This document shows positions 45,401-54,303 of a stretch of 64,000 nt of DNA, in pieces. The notes below the pieces were generated by a model. That model was not told the DNA's origin, did no database searches, and saw only the letters and a list, made by a program, of their open reading frames with translations. A program made the translations under genes and the position numbers. Source of the DNA: Salipiger bermudensis (lineage in GTDB: Bacteria > Pseudomonadota > Alphaproteobacteria > Rhodobacterales > Rhodobacteraceae); the NCBI RefSeq assembly GCF_019801965.1, contig NZ_JAHVIA010000005.1, positions 124,001 through 188,000 on the forward strand, given 5' to 3'. How positions within the stretch are numbered: position 1 is the first letter of the stretch; each line of letters opens with the position of its first letter.

Positions 45401-47461
45401 TCATGCGCGCGGCCCCACGGTCACGATGAGATTGCCGTCGGCATCCTGCGTGGCCACATCGCCGGGCTCGAGCACCAGGGTGCAGTCCATCTGCTCGACG
45501 ATGGCGGGACCGGAGAGCGTTGCGTCCGCCGGCAGGTGATCGCGCCAGTAGATCGGGGTGTCGATCCAGGCGTCGAAGAAGACCGGGCGGGTGCCGGTGC
45601 GAGCCTCCTCCAGCGTGGCCTTGCGGCCCGCCGGGTCGATCAGCGCCGAGAGGTCGATCTCGGGGCGGCGGCCGATGACGGAGGTGTTGACGTTGACCAG
45701 CGCTGGGCGGATTTCCGGCAGCTTGACCTGGAAGCGCTTGAAATAGGCCTCCTCGAACAGCGCCTGCAATTCTTCGCGCGTGGGCGTCGCGGAGGGCAGC
45801 GGCACGCGCAGCAGGTGGGTCTGGCCGATGAAGCGCATCTCCACCGAGAAGGAGATCTTCTCCTCCGCGATCTCCACCCGCTCGCGGCCGATGGCGGCGC
45901 GGCCCTCCTCGACCTGGCGGTCGAAGAGCGCGTGGACCTCGTCCATGTCGCAGGCATCCAAGGGCTGGTTCACCGTGGCGACGTAATCGTGGCGCAGGTC
46001 GGCCACCACGCAGCCCAGCGCGTTGGTGATGCCGGGCCGCGCCGGCACCAGCACCCGCGGTACGCCGAGCTCGCGAGCGATGGCACAGGCGTGCAGCGGC
46101 CCGGCCCCGCCGAAGGCGAAGAGGGCGAAATCACGCGGATCCTCGCCGAGCGAGATCGACACCATGCGCACCGCGTCGGCCATCTTGGCCGTGGCGATGC
46201 GCAGCACCGCCGCTGCCGACTCGGTGGCGTCCAGCCCCAGCGCGTCGCCGAGGCGCGACTGGAAGGCGGCGCGGATGGTCTCGAGCGAGACATCGCCGGA
46301 GATCGTGTTGAGCTTGCCCGGGTCCATCCGGCCCAGCGCCATGTTGGCATCCGAGATGGTGGGCTCGAGGCCCCCCTTGCCATAGCAGATCGGCCCCGGC
46401 ACCGAGCCGGCGCTCTCGGGGCCCACCTGCAGCAGCCCCGCCGCGTCGACCCGCGCGATCGAGCCGCCGCCCGCTCCCACGGTGCGCACGTCGACCATCG
46501 GCACGTGGATCGGCATGGCATACTCGATCTCGATCTCGTGCGAGACCGCCGGATCGGCGCCGCGGATCATCGCCACATCCGTCGAGGTGCCGCCCATGTC
46601 ATAGGTCAGAAGGTCGGGGATGCCGGCGCGGCGCCCGGTATAGGCGGCGGCCATGACGCCGGAGGCCGGGCCCGACATCACCGTCTTGGCGGCCTCCTCG
46701 GCGACCACCCGGGCCGAGACCATGCCGCCATTGCCGTTCATCACCAGCAGATCGCGATCGTAGCCGCGCTCCGACAGCCGGTCGGCCAGCCGTTCGACAT
46801 AGCGCCGCAGCAGCGGCTGCACCGAGGCGTTGACCGCCGCGGTCACGCCGCGCTCGAACTCGCGGCTCTCCGAGATCAGCGCGTGGCCCAGCGTGATGTT
46901 GCCATTGGGCCAGACCTCGCGGGCGATCTCGCCGGCGCGGATCTCGTGGGCCGGGTTGGCATAGGCGTGCAGGAAATGGATCACCAGCGCCTCGCAGCCC
47001 TTCTCGAGAAGCTCTTGAAGCGCGGCGCGCAGAGCGCCTTCGTCGAGGGGGGCGTATTCCGAGCCGTCCGCCAGCATGCGCTCGGGGATCTCGAGGCGCA
47101 GGTCGCGCGGGATGATCGGGCGGAACTGGCCGGTCATGCCGTAGGCATGCGGGCGGGTGCGGCGGCCGAGCTCGAGCACGTCTCGGAAGCCCAGCGTGGT
47201 GACGAGCCCGGTCTTGCAGAGCTGACGCTCGAGCACTGCGTTGGTGGTGGTGGTGGTGCCGTGCACGATGAGATCGAGCGCCGCGGCATCGACCTCCGCC
47301 GCATCGAGCGCCGCCAGCACCCCCTTCGACTGGTTGTCGAGCGTGGTCGGCACCTTGGCGAGCTTCACGGCTTTCGCCTTGCTGTCGTAAAACACCAGGT
47401 CGGTGAAGGTGCCGCCCACGTCGATCCCGGCGAAGCTGCCGGTGAGGGTCTTGTCGGTCAT
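45401..47461 (-). CDS. Hydantoinase/oxoprolinase A-type subunit (HyuA), ATP-binding
   Basis: A 686-residue protein with the N-terminal phosphate motif GIDVGGTFTDLVFYD, the second ATP-site segment DMGGTSTDVAMI and the segments GAGGGSIARVD and FAFGGAGPLHACAIA, all of the ASKHA-fold HyuA/5-oxoprolinase family. It phosphorylates the lactam and, with HyuB, hydrolyses it. The ATG at 47461 has CAGGAAAGG upstream; an alternative GTG at 47512 overlaps the stop of the preceding gene by 4 bp and would add 17 residues, so translational coupling is possible. It lies between the molybdenum hydroxylase and hyuB in one operon. Confidence 0.9.
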   Translation of the reverse strand: MTDKTLTGSFAGIDVGGTFTDLVFYDSKAKAVKLAKVPTTLDNQSKGVLAALDAAEVDAAALDLIVHGTTTTTNAVLERQLCKTGLVTTLGFRDVLELGRRTRPHAYGMTGQFRPIIPRDLRLEIPERMLADGSEYAPLDEGALRAALQELLEKGCEALVIHFLHAYANPAHEIRAGEIAREVWPNGNITLGHALISESREFERGVTAAVNASVQPLLRRYVERLADRLSERGYDRDLLVMNGNGGMVSARVVAEEAAKTVMSGPASGVMAAAYTGRRAGIPDLLTYDMGGTSTDVAMIRGADPAVSHEIEIEYAMPIHVPMVDVRTVGAGGGSIARVDAAGLLQVGPESAGSVPGPICYGKGGLEPTISDANMALGRMDPGKLNTISGDVSLETIRAAFQSRLGDALGLDATESAAAVLRIATAKMADAVRMVSISLGEDPRDFALFAFGGAGPLHACAIARELGVPRVLVPARPGITNALGCVVADLRHDYVATVNQPLDACDMDEVHALFDRQVEEGRAAIGRERVEIAEEKISFSVEMRFIGQTHLLRVPLPSATPTREELQALFEEAYFKRFQVKLPEIRPALVNVNTSVIGRRPEIDLSALIDPAGRKATLEEARTGTRPVFFDAWIDTPIYWRDHLPADATLSGPAIVEQMDCTLVLEPGDVATQDADGNLIVTVGPRA

Positions 47462-47508
47462 CTCGGGGGCCTTTCCTGCGGCGGCTGCCGGGGTCTTGTG
47501 GTCGAGCA

Positions 47509-50226
47509 TCACGCGCCCGTCCCGGCGGCGAGGATCGCCGCGCGCACCGTGTCGGGCGTGGCGGGGAGGTGGTGGACGCGGGCGCCGGTGGCATGCGCGA
47601 TGGCGTTGAGCACCGCCGGCGCGGTGGGGATCAGGCAGTGCTCGCCCAGCCCCTTGGCGCCGTAGGGGCCGTGGGCGTCGCCGCTCTCGATGATCAGGCT
47701 CTCGATCGGGGGCACGTCGCCGATGGTGGGGATGAGGTAATCGTGCAGGTTCTCGGTGCGGCCGGGCAGGAACTCCTCCATCAGCGCAAGCCCGATGCCC
47801 TGCGCCACGCCGCCCTCGATCTGGCCCTCGACCAGCAGCGGGTTGATGGCGCGGCCGACATCATGGGCGGCGACGAAGCGCAGCAGCTGGACGGTGCCGA
47901 GCGCGGTGTCGACCTCAAGCTCGCAGAGCTGGGCGGCCGTTCCGAAGACGGCGTAGGGATCGCCCTGCCCGTTCTCATCCAGCGGCGAGGTCGGCGGGTC
48001 GTAGCTCTCGACCGCCTCGATGGCGTAGCCCACGTCGGGCTCGAGCTCGACACGCACCTGCGTCCCTGCATCCGAGAGCGTGATGCCGCCTTCCTCGAGC
48101 GTGATGGTCGCCGCCTCGGAGACGTTGCCGAGCCGCAGGATCTGCGCTCGCAGCGCCGCGCCGCAGAGCCGGGCCGCATTGCCCGAGATATAGGTCTGGC
48201 GGCTGGCCGAGGTCTTGCCGGCATCGGGGGTGATGTCGGTATCGGGGCCGAGGATGGTGATCTGACCGACCGGCACGCCGAGCGCCTCGGCGAAGATCTG
48301 GGTGATGACGGTGTTGGCGCCCTGCCCGATATCCACCGCGCCCTGATGCAGGCACAGCTCTCCCTCGGGCGTGATGCCGGCGCGGATCGTCGAGGGGTTC
48401 GACATTGAGGTGTTGCCGCAGCCATACCAGCCCGCCGCGATGCCGACGCCGCGTTTCTTCGTCTGGCTCGTGGCGTTGAAGGCCTCGGCCTCGGCCAGCG
48501 CGGTGTCCCAGTGGGGCTTCAGCGCGTCGAAGCAGGCGTCGATGCCCATGCCGGTCTCGAAGACCTGCCCGGTCACGGTCGGATCGCCATTGCAGAGGCA
48601 ATTCAGGCGCCGGAAGGCGAGACGGTCCATGCCGAGCTTCTCGGCCAGCAGGTCGTAGAGCTGCTCCTGCGCCACCGCCGATTGCGGCACGCCGAAGCCG
48701 CGGAAGGCGCCGGCGGGGGCGGTGTTGGTGTGGATGCCGGCGCTTCTCGCCTCGTAATTCGGGGTCTTGTAGGGGCCGGAGGCGTGGATCGGCACGCGGT
48801 TGGCCACCGTGGGCCCCCAGCTGGCATAGGCGCCGGTGTTGAAAGTGCCGTCGAAGCGCACCGCGGTGACGCGCCCCTCGGCATCGGTGCCGATCTCCAT
48901 GCGCACCTCGGAGGGGTGCCGTTTGGTCGAGGTCGTGATGGATTCGGCGCGGGTATAGGCGATGCGGACCGGGCGCTTGAGAACCCACGCCGCCAGCGCC
49001 ACGTAGGGCTGCGCGGTGAGGTCGAGCTTGGAGCCGAAGCCGCCGCCGGTCGCGGTGGGCAGGATGCGCACCTGTTCCGGCGCCAGCCCCATGATGCCGG
49101 CGATGCCGTCGCGGTTCATGAACGGCGCCTGCGTGCAGCACTGGATCTCGATGCGGTCGCCGACGCGCCGGGCCGAGGCGGCCTCGGGCTCGATATAGCC
49201 ATGCTCGATGAAGCCGGTGGAGAACGCCCCCGAGACCACATGCGCGGCCTTGCTCATCGCCTCGGCCGCATCGCCGCGCGCCACGTAGCCGCGGCACATG
49301 ACGTTGTCGGCGCGGTCCTCATGCAGCAGCGCCGCCTTGTCGGCGCCCTCCGGGGTCAGAACAGACGCCAGCTCTTCCCACGCGACGGGAAACGGCTCCA
49401 TCCCCGCCAGCGCCTCGGGCAGGCCCACCACGGCGGCCACCGCCTCGCCCTTGAAGCGGGTTTCACCTTCGGCAAAGACCGGCTGGTCCTCGAATCCGGG
49501 GATCACGCCGAAACGGTTCTCGCCGGGGATATCGGCGGCGGTGAGGACCAGGGCGAGGCCGTTCTCCTCCCGGAAGGTCTCGAGATCGCCAAAGCGGAAC
49601 CCCGCGCGGTGGAACGGCGAGCGGATCACCTGCACGGTGAGCGCATCCGCCGGCGCCACGTCATCGCCGAAGCGCTCGGTGCCGTTGACCTTCGGCCAGC
49701 CGTCGAGCCTTGCGATGGGCGCACCGACGCCGCCTTCCGCAAGCGGCTGGGCGGTGGAGGCGTCGAGCACCGCGGCGATGATCTTGCGATAGCCGGTGCA
49801 GCGGCAGAGCACGCCGCCCAGCGCGTCCGACACGCTCTCTTCGGTGAGCTGTTCGCCCGAGCGCAGCAGCGCCACCGCCGAGACCATCATGCCCGGCGTG
49901 CAGATGCCGCATTGCGCCGCCTGATGGCGCTGGAAGCTCTGCGCCAGCCGCTCGGCATCGCGGTCGCCTGAGACGAGCCCCGCCTGCGTCTCGATCTCGC
50001 AGCCCTGCGCCTGCCCGGCGGCGATCATGCAGGCGCAGACCGGCGCGCCGTCGAGCAGCACGGTGCAGGCGCCGCAATCGCCGGCATTGCAGCCGACCTT
50101 GACGTCGCGCGCGCCTGCCACCTCGCGCAGCACCTCGGAAAGGCGCGCGGTCGCGTCGGCGGGCACAGTGATCTCGGAGCCGTTGAGGGTGAAGCCGATA
50201 TGGCCCTGCGGCGCATCAAGCGACAT
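47509..50226 (-). CDS. Xanthine-dehydrogenase-family hydroxylase, fused [2Fe-2S] and molybdopterin subunit
   Basis: A 905-residue fusion. Residues 1-150 form the small ferredoxin-like part: plant-type cluster ligands Cys46, Cys51, Cys54 and Cys64 or Cys66, and the second cluster with Cys106-Cys109 and Cys141-Cys143 (QCGICTPGMM, GVLCRCTGYRK). The rest is the molybdopterin part with GGGFGSKLDL, APAGAFRGFG and the catalytic Glu in GAKGLGEHC. Such enzymes hydroxylate N-heterocycles or aldehydes with water as oxygen source. The fused order resembles Desulfovibrio aldehyde oxidoreductase, but a separate FAD subunit is encoded just upstream, as in nicotinate and purine dehydrogenases. AAGGAGGTGA is a near-perfect ribosome site. 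Confidence 0.92.
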   Translation of the reverse strand: MSLDAPQGHIGFTLNGSEITVPADATARLSEVLREVAGARDVKVGCNAGDCGACTVLLDGAPVCACMIAAGQAQGCEIETQAGLVSGDRDAERLAQSFQRHQAAQCGICTPGMMVSAVALLRSGEQLTEESVSDALGGVLCRCTGYRKIIAAVLDASTAQPLAEGGVGAPIARLDGWPKVNGTERFGDDVAPADALTVQVIRSPFHRAGFRFGDLETFREENGLALVLTAADIPGENRFGVIPGFEDQPVFAEGETRFKGEAVAAVVGLPEALAGMEPFPVAWEELASVLTPEGADKAALLHEDRADNVMCRGYVARGDAAEAMSKAAHVVSGAFSTGFIEHGYIEPEAASARRVGDRIEIQCCTQAPFMNRDGIAGIMGLAPEQVRILPTATGGGFGSKLDLTAQPYVALAAWVLKRPVRIAYTRAESITTSTKRHPSEVRMEIGTDAEGRVTAVRFDGTFNTGAYASWGPTVANRVPIHASGPYKTPNYEARSAGIHTNTAPAGAFRGFGVPQSAVAQEQLYDLLAEKLGMDRLAFRRLNCLCNGDPTVTGQVFETGMGIDACFDALKPHWDTALAEAEAFNATSQTKKRGVGIAAGWYGCGNTSMSNPSTIRAGITPEGELCLHQGAVDIGQGANTVITQIFAEALGVPVGQITILGPDTDITPDAGKTSASRQTYISGNAARLCGAALRAQILRLGNVSEAATITLEEGGITLSDAGTQVRVELEPDVGYAIEAVESYDPPTSPLDENGQGDPYAVFGTAAQLCELEVDTALGTVQLLRFVAAHDVGRAINPLLVEGQIEGGVAQGIGLALMEEFLPGRTENLHDYLIPTIGDVPPIESLIIESGDAHGPYGAKGLGEHCLIPTAPAVLNAIAHATGARVHHLPATPDTVRAAILAAGTGA

Positions 50227-51064
50227 GGGTCACCTCCTTCTTGGGCGTGGCCGCCTCGGCGATGGCGCGGGCGACCAGCGTGGCCACCGCCTCGCGGCGG
50301 TAGGTTGCGCGGGCGCGCACATCGTCGATGGGGCTGAGTTCGGGGAAATCATAGCTGAGTACGTTCTGCTCGGCGGCCTCGAGGGTCGCCCCCGCAAGCG
50401 CGGCCTCCAGCGCGGTGAGCCGCCGCGCTACCGGGGAGCAGGCCCCGACGGCGACGCGGGCACTCTTGATCCGGTCGCCCTCCATCTCGACCACGGCGGC
50501 GACCATGGCGATGGAGATCACCAGATAGCGCCGCGCGCCGAGCTTGAGAAAGGCACCACGGCCCGGAGCCTCGGGGATGAAGAGCGCCGAGAGGATCTCG
50601 CCTTGCTTCAGCGCCGTCGCGCGCGGGCCGGTGATGAACTCGCCCAGAGCCATCCGGCGGGTGCCGCCCTGCCCCGCAAGCTCGACCTGCGCCTCGAGCG
50701 CCAGCAGCGCCGGCACGCCATCCGCCGCCGGAGAGGCGTTGCAGAGATTGCCCGCCACGGTACCGGCATTCTGGATCTGCACCGAGCCGACCTCGCGCGC
50801 CGCGGCCTTCAGCCCGTCGAAGAGCGGCGGCAGCTCGGCCTTCACGACCTGCGTCCAGGTCGTTGCGCCGCCGATGCGCCAGCCGCCCTCGACCGCGGTG
50901 ATGCCGCGCAGCCCGGCGATTCGGGTCAGGTCGACCATCTCCGGCGGCGGCGCGCCATCCCGCAGCGCCGGGTAGAGATCGGTGCCGCCACCTAGGGCGA
51001 CCGCCCGTCCGCCCTGCAGAAGCTCGAGCGCGGCGTCGAGCGATTCGGGGCGATGCAGTGGCAT
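50216..51064 (-). CDS. Xanthine-dehydrogenase-family FAD-binding subunit
   Basis: A 282-residue CoxM/XdhA-type subunit that passes electrons from the iron-sulfur clusters to NAD or another acceptor. FAD motifs are AVALGGGTDLYP and NAGTVAGNLCNASPAADGVP, and the C-terminal CO_deh_flav_C part has ARVAVGACSPVARRLTALE. First gene of the minus-strand operon; its end overlaps the fused FeS/Mo subunit by 11 bp. AAGGAG precedes the start. A -35/-10 pair and an operator-like motif lie upstream (51128-51182). Confidence 0.92.
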   Translation of the reverse strand: MPLHRPESLDAALELLQGGRAVALGGGTDLYPALRDGAPPPEMVDLTRIAGLRGITAVEGGWRIGGATTWTQVVKAELPPLFDGLKAAAREVGSVQIQNAGTVAGNLCNASPAADGVPALLALEAQVELAGQGGTRRMALGEFITGPRATALKQGEILSALFIPEAPGRGAFLKLGARRYLVISIAMVAAVVEMEGDRIKSARVAVGACSPVARRLTALEAALAGATLEAAEQNVLSYDFPELSPIDDVRARATYRREAVATLVARAIAEAATPKKEVTHVA

Positions 51065-51127
51065 TGGGCTTTCTCCTTGCTGGTCGCTGGGTTGGTCGGT
51101 CTGCGCCGCCTTCTCCGCCGCACTTCA

Positions 51128-51143
51128 TTCGTATGCGAACGAT
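51128..51143. promoter_or_regulatory. Operator-like motif 1 of the catabolic island
   Basis: TTCGTATGCGAACGAT: a TTCGT-N6-ACGA dyad 64 bp before the FAD-subunit gene, just downstream of its predicted transcript start. It shares 13 of 16 positions with motif 2 at 51299-51314. Binding by the MarR regulator at 60890 is inferred. Confidence 0.6.
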
Positions 51144-51152
51144 TTGAGAGCG

Positions 51153-51182
51153 AGCGTAGGGGCGGTTTCGGAAGTCTGTCAA
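51153..51182 (-). promoter_or_regulatory. Predicted promoter of the molybdenum hydroxylase-hyu operon
   Basis: On the minus strand TTGACA (51182-51177) and TACGCT (51158-51153) are separated by 18 bp. The start would be near 51146, so motif 1 overlaps the first transcribed bases, a typical repressor position. Confidence 0.55.
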
Positions 51183-51298
51183 TCGCCATCATCGCGCCGG
51201 TTGCCCGCATCTGGCAGAATGCTGAAAAACGCGACACAGGTCCATCTCGGCCTGCGCTGCCACACCAAGCCGCTTGACAGACCGGCCGGGGCCATGCG

Positions 51299-51314
51299 TT
51301 CGTATACAAACGAA
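51299..51314. promoter_or_regulatory. Operator-like motif 2 of the catabolic island
   Basis: TTCGTATACAAACGAA: a TTCGT-N6-ACGAA dyad 44 bp before the 6-hydroxynicotinate-reductase-like gene. It matches motif 1 (51128-51143) and faces the divergent operon, so both operons may share one repressor. Confidence 0.6.
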
Positions 51315-51357
51315 TTACCCCCGACAGACGCCACCAGGCCAGCCAAGGAGCCCGCAC

Positions 51358-52866
51358 GTGACGGTTGAGACGCCCCCGGTAAAACGCGGCAGCGCGGACA
51401 AGCCCGAGAAGATTCGCTGCGATGCCTGCCCGGTGATGTGCTACATCGCCGAGGGCCGCGCCGGGGCCTGCGACCGCTACGCCAACGAGGGCGGCGAGCT
51501 GGTGCGGCTCGACCCGCTGACCATCCTGGAAAACCGCGAGGACGTGGCGCTGGTGCCCTTCCTAGAGCGCGAGTGGGATGGCGACATCGTCTCGGGCGAC
51601 GAGGCCTTCCTGACCGCCGTCGGCTCCGGCACCACCTATCCCGATTACAAACCCGCGCCGTTCATCGTCGCCTCCAAGGCCGCCGATGCCGACATGATCA
51701 CCGTGGTGACCGAGGGGATCTTTTCCTATTGCGGCGCCAAGGTGAAGATCGACACCGACCGCCACCTTGGCTCCGAATGCGCCTGGGTGCGCGCCGAGGG
51801 TGAGATCATCGGCCACGTGACGACCTCGGAATACGGCTCGCAGATGCTCTCGCTCGGCGGCGTGAACCACCTCACCGGCGGCTCGAAAAAGGAGGGCCGC
51901 GCCACCTGCTCCGCCCTGCTGGCGCTCTGCAATGGCGAAAGCGTGCAGCTCTCGATCGACGATGGCGCCGAGCTCGAGATCACCGCCGGCCAGGCCCCGG
52001 TGGTCAACGGTCAGGCCGAGGAGCGCATGCGCGTCGGCTGCGGCTCGGCCACGGTCGGCATGTTCGCGGCGCAGTGGAAGGGGCTGGTCGACGAGGTGGT
52101 GGTGGTCGACGACCACATCACCGGCGTCATGTCGGAGCACCAGGCCGGCAAGGTCATCGGCTGGAAGCCCACCGGCATCAAGATCAAGGGCCGCCGCTCG
52201 ACCCCGGGGCGCTATTTCCAGGTCGCCGAGCCGGGCACCGGCTGGGGCGGCACCGATCTCAGCGATCCGCTGGCGATCCTTGACAAATGGAAGCCCGAGG
52301 CCTGGTCAGGCCTCTCGATCCTCATGGTCTCGACCACCGGAGAACACGCCGCCTATTACGAGCTCAACGACGATCTCGTGCCGGTGCAGAAGGAGATGCC
52401 GGAGCGCCTGCTGCCCTCCGTCCAGCGCATCGAGGAAAACTGCGAGCCCTCGATGGCCTCGGTGCTTTTCATGGCCGGTGCCGGCGGCTCGCTGCGCTCG
52501 GGCGTGACCGAGAACCCGGTCTCGCTGACCCGCTCGGTGCAATCGCGGCTGACCCGCGTGACCTGCGGCGGCGCGCCGGTCATGATGTGGCCGGGTGGCG
52601 GCATCACCTTCATGTCGGACGTGACGCAGATGCCGAAGAACGCCTTCGGCTACGTGCCGACCCCCGCGCTGGTCGCACCCATCGAGTTCACCATGTCGCG
52701 CGCCGATTACCAGGCGCTTGGCGGCCACATGGACTACGTCATGCCGCTCGAGGATGCGCTCAAGGGCATCCACCCGCGCCAGAGCGATCACCGCCTGTCG
52801 GGTCAGCGCTCCGAGGGCCGCAAGAGCGGCGCACCCTGGCCGGTCGGCAAGGAGCCCTTGAAATGA
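51358..52866 (+). CDS. 6-hydroxynicotinate-reductase-like iron-sulfur protein
   Basis: A 502-residue protein of about 53 kDa. The N-terminus has a cluster motif, Cys21-x2-Cys24-x3-Cys28-x9-Cys38 (IRCDACPVMCYIAEGRAGAC). The body has GGSKKEGRATCSALLALCNG, VGCGSATVGMFA and WPGGGITFMSDV. I recognise it as the family named after the Eubacterium barkeri enzyme that reduces 6-hydroxynicotinate to its tetrahydro-oxo form in nicotinate fermentation; this is from memory and the real substrate may differ. The GTG start at 51358 has AAGGAG at 7 nt. It is the first gene of the plus-strand operon and overlaps the UPF0280 gene by 4 bp. Confidence 0.75.
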   Translation: MTVETPPVKRGSADKPEKIRCDACPVMCYIAEGRAGACDRYANEGGELVRLDPLTILENREDVALVPFLEREWDGDIVSGDEAFLTAVGSGTTYPDYKPAPFIVASKAADADMITVVTEGIFSYCGAKVKIDTDRHLGSECAWVRAEGEIIGHVTTSEYGSQMLSLGGVNHLTGGSKKEGRATCSALLALCNGESVQLSIDDGAELEITAGQAPVVNGQAEERMRVGCGSATVGMFAAQWKGLVDEVVVVDDHITGVMSEHQAGKVIGWKPTGIKIKGRRSTPGRYFQVAEPGTGWGGTDLSDPLAILDKWKPEAWSGLSILMVSTTGEHAAYYELNDDLVPVQKEMPERLLPSVQRIEENCEPSMASVLFMAGAGGSLRSGVTENPVSLTRSVQSRLTRVTCGGAPVMMWPGGGITFMSDVTQMPKNAFGYVPTPALVAPIEFTMSRADYQALGGHMDYVMPLEDALKGIHPRQSDHRLSGQRSEGRKSGAPWPVGKEPLK

Positions 52867-53726
52867 GTTTTCGCGAGGGACCCGGCATGCAGATGGCCCG
52901 CGACGGGCGGATGCGGCTGACCCACGGCCCTATCGACCTGATCGTGACCGCGAAGGGCCCAGCCGAGGCGCGGGAGGCCGCGCTGCGCCGCGCCCACGAC
53001 GCCTTCGCGCCGGTGCTCTCCACGCTCTGCGAAGAGCTGCCCCGCCTGCGCGCCGCGCAGGGCGCCCTACCCGCCGGTCCGGTGGCGCGGCGCATGGTGG
53101 CCGCCAGCGCACCGTTCGCGGAGAACTTCGTCACGCCGATGGCGGCGGTGGCGGGCGCGGTCGCCGATCACGTGCTGGCCGCGATGCTGACGCCGGGCCA
53201 CGGGCTCGACAGTGCCCATGTGAACAACGGTGGCGATATCGCGCTCTGGACACGGCAGACCCCGCTGCGGCTGGCGATCTGCGAAGACCCGATCATCCGC
53301 GCCCCCGGCGGTCGCGCCATCATCGGCCCCGCCGACGACATCGGCGGCGTCGCCACCAGCGGCTGGCGCGGGCGCTCGCAGTCGCTTGGCATCGCCGACG
53401 CGGTCACCGTGCTGGCCCGCGACGCGGCATCCGCCGATGTCGCCGCCACGCTCATCGCCAATGCCGTCGACCTGCCCGGCCACCCCGCCATCTCGCGCGC
53501 GCCTGCCCAGGATCTCGCCCCCGACAGCGATCTCGGCCCGCGCCTCGTCACCACCGATGTCGGCCCGCTCACGCCCCAGGACGCCCGCCAAGCGCTGGAC
53601 GCCGGGCACGCGCTGGCCCAAGACTACATCCGCCGCGGCCTGATCCGCGCCGCCTGCCTCGCGCTGGCCGGCGAGCGCACGGCCCTCGGCGATGCCATTT
53701 CCCAGGAGGAGCCTGAATATGCCTGA
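52863..53726 (+). CDS. UPF0280 family protein (ApbE-like fold)
   Basis: A 287-residue soluble protein. The segments AASAPFAENFVTPMAAVAGA, AHVNNGGDIALWT and GVATSGWRGRSQSLGIADAV match UPF0280, distantly related to ApbE flavin transferases, where VNNGGDI and ATSG resemble the FAD/metal site. It could attach or handle a flavin for the neighbouring reductase; that is inference. The ATG overlaps the stop of the preceding gene (ATGA) and its own end overlaps the first DUF1185 gene by 8 bp, so all are tightly coupled. Confidence 0.8.
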   Translation: MSFREGPGMQMARDGRMRLTHGPIDLIVTAKGPAEAREAALRRAHDAFAPVLSTLCEELPRLRAAQGALPAGPVARRMVAASAPFAENFVTPMAAVAGAVADHVLAAMLTPGHGLDSAHVNNGGDIALWTRQTPLRLAICEDPIIRAPGGRAIIGPADDIGGVATSGWRGRSQSLGIADAVTVLARDAASADVAATLIANAVDLPGHPAISRAPAQDLAPDSDLGPRLVTTDVGPLTPQDARQALDAGHALAQDYIRRGLIRAACLALAGERTALGDAISQEEPEYA

Positions 53727-54303
53727 GGTGAAGGTCCGCAAGACGCTGGTCCAGGTCGAAACCATCTTCCACGAGGGCGGCCCCGCCCCCGAGGCGCCGC
53801 AGAAGCGCGCCGCCGCCATCGCGGTGATCGAGAACCCCTATGCCGGCGGCTATGTCGAAGACATCCTGCCCTTCATGAAGGATCTCGAGCCGCTCGGCGC
53901 CGAGATGGCCAAGATGTGCATCGACGCGCTCGGCGGTGACGCGAGCGCGGTGGAAGGCTACGGCAAGGGCGCCATCGTCGGCGTCAACGGCGAGATCGAG
54001 CACGGCGCGCTCTGGCACGTGCCCGGCGGCTACGCCATGCGCGACGCCATCGAGAAGAGCATGGCCATCGTGCCCTCGACCAAGAAGGTCGGCGCGGCAG
54101 GCACCCGGCTCGACGTGCCGGTGACCCACACCAATGCCTCCTACGTCCGCACCCACTATGACGCCGTCGAAGTGGGCGTGCCTGACGCGCCGCGGCCCAA
54201 CGAGATCGCGCTGGTGCTGGTGATGACCACCGCGGGCCGCATCCACGCCCGCATCGGCGGCCTCACCAAGGATCAGGTCAAGGGCGAGGACGGTCTCCGT
54301 TGA
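53719..54303 (+). CDS. DUF1185 (amino acid synthesis) family protein, paralogue 1
   Basis: A 194-residue protein with IAVIENPYAGGYVEDILPFM, VEGYGKGAIVGVNGEIEHG, NASYVRTHYDAVEV and PDAPRPNEIALVL. DUF1185 (PF06684) members have a chorismate-mutase-like fold and no proven reaction, as I recall; the conserved Tyr, Arg and His suggest an enzyme. CAGGAGGAG precedes the ATG. It sits between UPF0280 and a second paralogue with end overlaps, so the two DUF1185 proteins are probably made together and may form a hetero-oligomer. Confidence 0.85.
   Translation: MPEVKVRKTLVQVETIFHEGGPAPEAPQKRAAAIAVIENPYAGGYVEDILPFMKDLEPLGAEMAKMCIDALGGDASAVEGYGKGAIVGVNGEIEHGALWHVPGGYAMRDAIEKSMAIVPSTKKVGAAGTRLDVPVTHTNASYVRTHYDAVEVGVPDAPRPNEIALVLVMTTAGRIHARIGGLTKDQVKGEDGLR

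Noticed and set aside
51274-51308. TTGACA with TATACA as a promoter for the reductase-like gene
   Set aside because: The spacer is 23 bp, too long for a sigma-70 promoter; no convincing alternative was found.
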